Assembly: GCA_045537455.1 (NCBI GenBank)
Contig: JAZSPM010000216.1
Span: forward strand, 1 to 6,684
Reading direction: 5' to 3'
DNA: 6,684 bases
DNA from: Ornithomonoglobus_A sp045537455
Lineage (GTDB): Bacteria > Bacillota > Clostridia > UBA1381
A model generated the notes under the pieces. That model made no database searches, was not told where the DNA came from, and worked only from the letters and a program-made list of their open reading frames with translations. Positions 6,644 to 6,684 of the stretch are shown here, one piece after another. The position numbers and the translations under genes are program-made. Position 1 is the first letter of the stretch. Every line of letters starts with the position of its first letter.

Positions 6644-6684
6644 GAATGCTGTATAATAATAATCGTTAACCGCAAATTTCTGCA

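Noticed and set aside
6644..6684. Possible promoter for the minus-strand operon
   Set aside because: TATTAT-like words exist, but no -35 box at proper spacing matches well (best upstream hexamer TGCAGA, three of six bases). The window ends too soon to decide.

Overview
The window looks like a piece of a low-GC Gram-positive gut or rumen chromosome, most likely Ruminococcus or a close relative in the Oscillospiraceae. The evidence is AT-rich DNA, strong AGGAGG-type ribosome binding sites, a secreted protein with dockerin-type calcium loops of the 'DVNGDG..DS.DAS.VL' kind, a cohesin-like beta domain, BspA-type leucine-rich repeats and very long threonine linkers. The genus is an inference from these protein styles; no marker gene is present.

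Layout. Positions 1-906 (+) hold the 3' part of a MutS-family ATPase gene whose start lies outside the window. Positions 907-1002 are a short convergent intergenic region with one strong symmetrical hairpin (965-995) that can terminate transcription from both sides. Everything else reads on the minus strand and looks like one operon, transcribed right to left: a zinc-ribbon/PspC membrane protein (6629-6117), then after 20 bases a single-pass membrane protein with a threonine stalk and two SH3-like domains (6096-4495), then after 30 bases a large secreted multimodular dockerin/cohesin-like/LRR protein (4464-1003).

How the genes fit together. The three minus-strand genes all encode cell-envelope proteins, one integral to the membrane, one anchored with a large extracellular part, and one exported. 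The last two share a recognisable module built around a D-x-N/S-x-D-x-x-P-E-L loop. It occurs once in the anchored protein and twice in the secreted one, three copies in all. The simplest reading is a surface system in which a membrane PspC-type component, a wall-facing SH3 protein and a secreted dockerin protein act at the same site. What it binds or does cannot be read from the sequence. The MutS-like gene is on the opposite strand, separated by the terminator, and probably unrelated.

There is no tRNA, rRNA, CRISPR array, insertion sequence or phage feature that I can support. There is no gene-free stretch longer than 300 bases.
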